From NCBI GenBank assembly GCA_033807775.1, contig CM066317.1, positions 32,429,870-32,493,869 of the forward strand: a stretch of DNA of 64,000 nt, read 5' to 3'. Positions 59,003 to 64,000 of the stretch are shown here, one piece after another; the first letter of the stretch is position 1; every line of letters starts with the position of its first letter. A program made the translations under genes and the position numbers. Below the pieces are notes generated by a model. It worked only from the letters and a program-made list of their open reading frames with translations, was not told the origin of the DNA and searched no databases. The DNA is from Saussurea involucrata. Its lineage: Eukaryota; Streptophyta; Magnoliopsida; Asterales; Asteraceae.

Positions 59003-59227
59003 TGTTTTAAGTGTGGCCAACCCGGTCACCTTAGCCGGGATTGTAAGGTACCGCTAGTGGTCTGTTTCAACTGTAATCAGACGGGCCATGTAAAGGCCAA
59101 CTGTCCAAGAGCAGGGGTAGCTATTAGGGGTGGAGCATAGAGGGCGCCTGGGAATGCCCCGTTACGTATTACCGATGGTCGAGCAGGTCTGCCGGGGGCG
59201 GGAGCGGCTCGAGGTAGAGTTCACTAG
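59003..59227 (+). pseudogene. Gag zinc-knuckle remnant
   Basis: One frame gives CFKCGQPGHLSRDC and then CFNCNQTGHVKANC, two complete CCHC knuckles (C-x2-C-x4-H-x4-C). They bind genomic RNA in intact Gag. The same frame runs on to the protease but meets TAG at about 59138 and TAG at 59225-59227. Upstream in this frame there are stops and no Gag core. Confidence 0.9.
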
Positions 59228-62200
59228 TTGACGGTGGATGAGGCGCAAGCGACGCCTAAAGTGGTTACAGGTACGTTCCTAGTTAACTCGGTGCCTGCGG
59301 TTGTGATGTTTGATAGTGGGGCTACTCACTCTTTTGTGTCTCGCACTTTTAGCGAGGGTTTGGGCCGAGTGGTAGGACGTTTGAGTCATCCTCTTGTTGT
59401 TGAGGTGGCTGATGATAGGACCTTGACGGTCACGAATGTGTTTCGCGGGTGCACTTTAGAGATCTCAGGAGTGCGGTCTCCCATTGACCTGATCCCGATC
59501 GCTATGCGGGAGCTTTGTGTGATTGTGGGCATGGATTGGATGGATAAGTTCGACGCGGAGATTGTTTGTCGTTACAAACAAGTGCGAGTTCGAACCCCAA
59601 GCGGGGGAGAACTGTTAGTGCAGGGAGATGCGTTTAGACGGACTACGGCCATATGTTCGGCTGTGAGAGCTCGGAGGTACCTTCGGCATAGTGGTCAGGG
59701 ATATTTGGCATACGTGATAGACACGCGTGTTGGGGAAGCGAAGGAGTCTGCGGAAGACGTGCCAGTGGTACGGGAGTTCACCGACGTATTTCCCGAGGAT
59801 TTGCCGGGGATACCTCCCGAACAGGTAGAGTTTCGGATCGATCTGATCCCGGGTGCTGCTCCGGTGGCCAAGGCACCCTATCGCCTGGCTCCACCAGAAA
59901 TGAAAGAGCTGTACGCCCAGTTGCAGGAACTTCTCGAGAAGGAGTTCATTAGACCGAGCTGTTCGCCGTGGGGAGCACCTATCTTATTCGTGAAGAAGAA
60001 GGACGGGTCGCAGTGGATGTGCATAGAATACCGGGAGCTGAATAAGCTTACGGTAAAGAATCGTTATCCTTTGCCAAGGATTGACGATTTGTTCGACCAA
60101 CTTCAGGGGGCCTCGTGGTTCTCCAAGATTGATTTACGGTCGGGGTACCACCAGATGCGGGTCAGGAGTGAGGACACGGAGAAGACGGCTTTCCGTACGC
60201 GGTACGGTCATTACGAGTTCGTGGTGATGCCTTTTGGGCTCACCAATGCACCGGCAGCATTCATGGACCTCATGAACCGAGTGTGTAGTCCGATGTTGGA
60301 CCGATCGGTGATTGTGTTCATCGACGATATTCTGGTGTATTCAAAGTCCAAGGAGGAGCACGAGGTGCATCTTCGAGAAGTGTTGGAAGTATTGAGGCGA
60401 GAGAAGTTATACGCTAAGTTTTCCAAGTGCGAGTTCTGGTTGCGAGAGGTCCAGTTCCTAGGACATGTCGTGAATCAGGATGGCATTATGGTCGACCCAG
60501 CTAAGATTTCAGCAGTGATGCGGTGGGAAGTGCCGAAGACTCCTATTGAGGTGCGAAGCTTTCTAGGTTTGGCAGGGTATTACCGAAGGTTTATTCAGGA
60601 TTTCTCCAAGATCGCGATGCCTATGACGCGATTGACGAAGAAATCTGCGGCGTTCAGTTGGGGTGAGGAACAACAGAAGGCGTTCGAGGAGCTACGCATG
60701 CGTTTGTGCGAGGCTCCTGTGTTAACCTTGCCTGAGGGCATGGATGATTTGGTAGTATACTGTGACGCTTCACACCAAGGTTTGGGTGCCGTGCTTATGC
60801 AACGCGGCAAGGTCATAGCCTACGCTTCGAGGCAGCTTAAGCCTCATGAAGCGAATTACCCGACTCATGACCTAGAGTTGGGAGCGGTGGTGTTTGCCCT
60901 TAAAATTTGGAGACACTATCTATATGGTGTCAAGTGTACGATCTACACTGACTATAAGAGCCTCAAGTACTTGATGGATCAGCAGAACCTTAATATGCGT
61001 CAGCGAAGGTGGCTCGATGTGGTCAAGGATTATGACTGCGAGATACTTTACCACCCGGGTAAAGCGAACGTGGTTGCGGACACACTCAGCCGACATCCGG
61101 TCGGTGAGCCACTGAGGGGTTTATGTCAGCGATTGACAGTGGTTACACCGATTCTGGAGTCGATAGGAAGCGCTCAGGAGGTGGCTGTTTTGGAGGAAAA
61201 TGCAAAGCGGGAAAGAGTGTCGGGGGAAATCCCGAATTTTGTTCGTGACAGTCGGGGGTTGCTAACTCGACATGGTAGGGTTTGGGTTCCATTCATCGGT
61301 GGGAACCGGCAGGTACTAATGGATGAGGCACATAAGTCCAAGTTCTCGATTCACCCGGGAGCTACAAAGATGTACAGAGACTTGCGTGAAGGTTATTGGT
61401 GGCCCGACATGAAACGGGATGTTGCTAGATGTGTTGAGGTATGTATGACCTGTCGGAAGGTCAAAGCGGAACATCAACGACCACATGGGAAATTGCAGCC
61501 GTTGGAGGTCCCGGTTTGGAAATGGGAAAAGATTACTATGGACTTCATAACGAAACTCCCAAGGACTCCCCGTGGGAACGATGCCATTTGGGTGATCGTT
61601 GACCGTCTGACCAAGAGTGCTCACTTCTTGGCCATCAGGGAAAGCTCCTCGGCGGAAAAGCTTGCGGAGGTGTTTGTACGTGAGATCGTGGCCAGGCACG
61701 GGGTGCCAGTTTCGATTGTCTCTGACAGGGACACTCGTTTTACCTCCCGGTTTTGGGAGAAGTTCCAGTCAGAGATGGGTACCCGGTTACACTTTAGCAC
61801 GGCTTTTCACCCGCAGACGGACGGACAGAGCGAGCGAACCATCCAGACCCTCGAGGATATGCTTCGAGCTTGTGTTATCGATTTTGGAGGTAGCTGGGAT
61901 CAACACCTCCCTCTAGCAGAATTCTCCTACAACAACAGTTTTCACTCTGGTATTGGCATGCCGCCGTACGAGTTGTTGTATGGTAGGAAGTGCAGGACGC
62001 CCGTTTGCTGGGGCGTGGTTGGTCATCGGGTGTTAGGGAGTACTGACATTGTGTTGAGAACGACCGAGATGATTCAGATGGTGCGGGACCGTTTGGTTAG
62101 TGCACAGAGTCGGCAGAAGAGCTACGCCGACAAAAGGCGATCCGACTTGGAATTTCAGGTGGGTGATTATGTATTGTTGAAGGTTTCACCCTGGAAAGGG

Positions 62201-62602
62201 GTGATCCGGTTTCGTAAGCGGGGGAAGCTAGGGCCTCGTTATATTGGGCCTTACCAGGTCATCGCCCGTGTGGGGAAAGTGGCTTACCGGTTAGAGTTAC
62301 CTGAAGAACTGAGTTTGATTCACAACACCTTCCATTTGTCCCAATTGCGGAAGTGTGTAGTGGACGAGGCTGCAGTGATCCCTCTCGAGGACATTCAGAT
62401 TGACGAGAGGCTCAACTACGTGGAGAAGCCGATAGCTGTCATTGAGAGGAAGACGAAAAATCTGCGCAACAAGGTCATTGGACTGGTGAAAGTTCAGTGG
62501 CAGCACCGGAAGGGTTCAGAGTGGACGTGGGAGCCCGAAGCGGAGATGCGCGAGAATTATCCCGAGCTATTCATCGGTCAAGACTTCGAGGACGAAGTCT
62601 AA
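59228..62602 (+). CDS. Pol polyprotein (PR-RT-RNaseH-IN-chromodomain), uninterrupted
   Basis: 1124 codons are open from just after a TAG. The first residue here is a TTG codon, so this is the downstream part of a gag-pol frame rather than a natural start; the first in-frame ATG is residue 27. Order: aspartic protease DSGATHS (about 29-35); reverse transcriptase with LPRIDDLFDQLQG and FIDDIL (D366, D367); RNase H starting VVYCDASHQ (about 510) to VVADTLSR; integrase HHCC zinc region (about 702-745) and DDE core (MDFITKLP, SDRDTRF, SERT, about 771-870); a C-terminal chromodomain-like part (about 1050-1120, ending EWTWEPEAEMRENYPELF). Domain order (IN after RNase H) and the chromodomain place it in Ty3/gypsy chromoviruses, near Tekay/Del. 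The enzymes look intact. Without gag the copy cannot package itself and would need help in trans. Confidence 0.95.
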   Translation: MTVDEAQATPKVVTGTFLVNSVPAVVMFDSGATHSFVSRTFSEGLGRVVGRLSHPLVVEVADDRTLTVTNVFRGCTLEISGVRSPIDLIPIAMRELCVIVGMDWMDKFDAEIVCRYKQVRVRTPSGGELLVQGDAFRRTTAICSAVRARRYLRHSGQGYLAYVIDTRVGEAKESAEDVPVVREFTDVFPEDLPGIPPEQVEFRIDLIPGAAPVAKAPYRLAPPEMKELYAQLQELLEKEFIRPSCSPWGAPILFVKKKDGSQWMCIEYRELNKLTVKNRYPLPRIDDLFDQLQGASWFSKIDLRSGYHQMRVRSEDTEKTAFRTRYGHYEFVVMPFGLTNAPAAFMDLMNRVCSPMLDRSVIVFIDDILVYSKSKEEHEVHLREVLEVLRREKLYAKFSKCEFWLREVQFLGHVVNQDGIMVDPAKISAVMRWEVPKTPIEVRSFLGLAGYYRRFIQDFSKIAMPMTRLTKKSAAFSWGEEQQKAFEELRMRLCEAPVLTLPEGMDDLVVYCDASHQGLGAVLMQRGKVIAYASRQLKPHEANYPTHDLELGAVVFALKIWRHYLYGVKCTIYTDYKSLKYLMDQQNLNMRQRRWLDVVKDYDCEILYHPGKANVVADTLSRHPVGEPLRGLCQRLTVVTPILESIGSAQEVAVLEENAKRERVSGEIPNFVRDSRGLLTRHGRVWVPFIGGNRQVLMDEAHKSKFSIHPGATKMYRDLREGYWWPDMKRDVARCVEVCMTCRKVKAEHQRPHGKLQPLEVPVWKWEKITMDFITKLPRTPRGNDAIWVIVDRLTKSAHFLAIRESSSAEKLAEVFVREIVARHGVPVSIVSDRDTRFTSRFWEKFQSEMGTRLHFSTAFHPQTDGQSERTIQTLEDMLRACVIDFGGSWDQHLPLAEFSYNNSFHSGIGMPPYELLYGRKCRTPVCWGVVGHRVLGSTDIVLRTTEMIQMVRDRLVSAQSRQKSYADKRRSDLEFQVGDYVLLKVSPWKGVIRFRKRGKLGPRYIGPYQVIARVGKVAYRLELPEELSLIHNTFHLSQLRKCVVDEAAVIPLEDIQIDERLNYVEKPIAVIERKTKNLRNKVIGLVKVQWQHRKGSEWTWEPEAEMRENYPELFIGQDFEDEV

Positions 62603-62608
62603 TTTCAA

Positions 62609-62620
62609 GCGGGGGAGAGT
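62609..62620 (+). other. Polypurine tract
   Basis: GCGGGGGAGAGT directly precedes the 3' LTR. Confidence 0.85.
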
Positions 62621-64000
62621 TGTAAAGTCCGTACTCCGGTATGCCTTTTCTTTATTATTTTTATTAATTTCTTTTTAAACCTTCTCCCTAGCTTGGTGTT
62701 CGTTAACGGAATTAGATGAAATGGGATAAAAAGTTAACGGGGTCAACCTTGTTTTGGTCTTTGCAAGGAAAGGAAGTTGAGGGGCCATTTGGGTCAATGC
62801 ACCAAACTTGTGCAAGGGACCAGCCATATGACCGATCCCCTCCCCCTTCCCCTTTCATTTTCACTTAAACAACTCCCAAAAACCTTTCCCCCATCCCCCT
62901 TTGTTGTGTGTTCGGCCAAGAAGAGAACTAGAGAGAAAGAAAGAAAGAAGCCGAGAGAGTGAGAGAGAAACCGAGAGGGTGATAGAGGTTGCTGCCGGCG
63001 ACGAGGAGAGAGGAGGAAGGAGGCGATCGCCGGCAAGTTTGGTCGGAAAAGAGGAGGAAGAAGGGTTCGTCGAGGTAAGTTCGTCTATTTCTCGTTTGTT
63101 GTTATCGTATGTCAAAGAAACACCGCCAACCACCACCGCCGCCGGAGGCGGCAGGGGGTGGTGCACGGCTGTTGTCCAGCCTAGGGTAACCCATATTCAG
63201 TAGTTCATATGCTTTTCGGGTCTGTTGGGATTAAGCCACGACTTAACGGGTTAATAATCAATAGTGTCATTTCATGTGAAAAATTAGTAATCTGCCACTG
63301 TTTTGCTTAAACCGTAACGTTTTCCTCGTAATTCGGATTGGGGCGAAATCGGTGCCAAAGGTTCCCATTTTGAGTGTAGTAACTTTTCTATGTTTTGTGC
63401 AAAAACCATTTCGGAACGTAGCTTAGGTCAAATCGTCGTTTTGTACTGAAAGGTTCTGTTTTCGCTGTTCTGCGAACCGTTTTTGTAAAATCCGTATTAA
63501 ACTGTAGAAAAATCGTTAGGAGGAGTATAATATGTCCTTGGAACCCTAACTCAGAGCACTTTCTGGTGATGTAATGTAATTGAGGATTTTCTGTGTTTGG
63601 GGAGGTCGGAACAGGTCCCGAACAGACCTGTTTGGCTGGACAGAAAAGTCATTTTAGTGACAGTTTAAGCGTGCGTCGTGTTTTAGGGTCTGGGTCTCGC
63701 GTTAATACATTTTAACGTTCGTTTAGGTGTTGGGAAGTGATTTTGGATTGTGGAGCTTGGACTATTGTTTGTGAGCTAGGCGCGCATTCGAGGTGAGTTT
63801 TCTCACCGCGTAGTTAGGAATTTCATGTATGTCGTTCTTTTGTGTTACGTGTTATTACGTGTATTTATGTGCTTATATGAACTAGTTGGGATGTGATAAC
63901 TGGTTGTGATTTGTTGAATTCGTATGTGGAATATTTATGCATGTGTACACCTCGGTGGGACTGAGGGGCTCGGTGGGACCGAGGGCTTGGTGGGACTAAG
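62621..64000 (+). repeat. 3' LTR (partial; continues beyond the window)
   Basis: Aligns to 55927-57312 of the 5' LTR. The 5' LTR has 6 extra bases in two GA-type repeats. The window ends inside the 50-bp repeat block. Confidence 0.96.

Larger units (their letters stand above)
55927..64000 (+). mobile_element. Tekay/Del-like chromovirus (Ty3/gypsy), truncated by the window end
   Basis: The 5' LTR is 55927-57867 (1941 bp). It is followed by a PBS, a leader with an internal duplication, a zinc-knuckle remnant, an open pol frame, a polypurine tract and a 3' LTR from 62621 to the window end. Left target flank: TCTAT (55922-55926). Over the shared 1.38 kb the LTRs differ by about 13 substitutions and two small indels in purine repeats, roughly 1%, so insertion was recent. 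Most of gag is missing. Confidence 0.95.

Noticed and set aside
60211..60816. Antisense frames across the Tekay-like pol
   Set aside because: They are shadows of the intact plus-strand polyprotein.
62777..63203. Open frames in the 3' LTR
   Set aside because: Equivalent frames occur in the 5' LTR; they reflect GA-rich LTR sequence and carry no known domain.

Overview
The window is nuclear DNA of a eudicot plant. Evidence: genes with many spliced introns, a plant-type GH1 beta-glucosidase, a plant LST8 gene, LTR retrotransposons primed by initiator tRNA-Met, and dense PIF/Harbinger, hAT and MULE-like MITEs. The style of the repeats (Tekay-like chromovirus, PIF/Harbinger ORF1 elements, related solo LTRs rich in TCCGG) suggests an asterid, possibly Asteraceae. 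That placement is an inference and no species can be named.

Only two genes look functional. The first is a secreted family-1 beta-glucosidase of the monolignol-glucosidase type (+, 16382-22916, 11 coding exons, 521 aa). The second is the TOR-complex WD40 subunit LST8 (-, coding 24867-27676, 10 coding exons, 316 aa, with a separate 5'UTR exon near 28610-28860). They converge with about 2 kb between their stop codons. Immediately upstream of LST8 lies a tandem partial copy of LST8 itself (28865-30375), missing one exon and carrying two MITEs. A decayed fragment of a LAZY/NGR/DRO1-type (IGT family) gene sits on the minus strand at about 512-870.

Layout: 1-5059, gene relics and AT-rich repeats, including a Helitron 3' terminus and the LAZY fragment. 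5060-13038, a complete but coding-dead LTR element (TSD TTAAG). 13243-15990, a Harbinger transposase relic split by a solo LTR (TSD GAACC). 16286-22933, the beta-glucosidase, with five transposon insertions in its introns. 23214-24286 and 30691-32573, Harbinger elements carrying only ORF1. 24480-30375, LST8 and its partial copy. 32608-37730, a Tourist-type MITE, a hAT element with TSD and an interrupted hAT transposase pseudogene. 38228-42873, a large solo LTR (TSD CCGAT) with another solo LTR (TSD GGTTC) nested inside. 43258-45440, a Helitron-type terminus followed by a tandem array that holds a MITE whose empty site is visible in sister repeats. 46254-48406, another solo LTR (TSD TAAAA). 49060-54022, a Helitron Rep pseudogene with an 828-bp tandem duplication. 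54023-55921, the 3' end of a minus-strand copia-like element. 55927-64000, a young Tekay-like chromovirus cut by the window end.

The most interesting pattern is shared by LTRs of otherwise different elements. A short hairpin follows CAC and precedes ACC, its stem differs between families but stays paired, and a CAG|GT junction lies 25-32 nt downstream. It is listed first among the findings.
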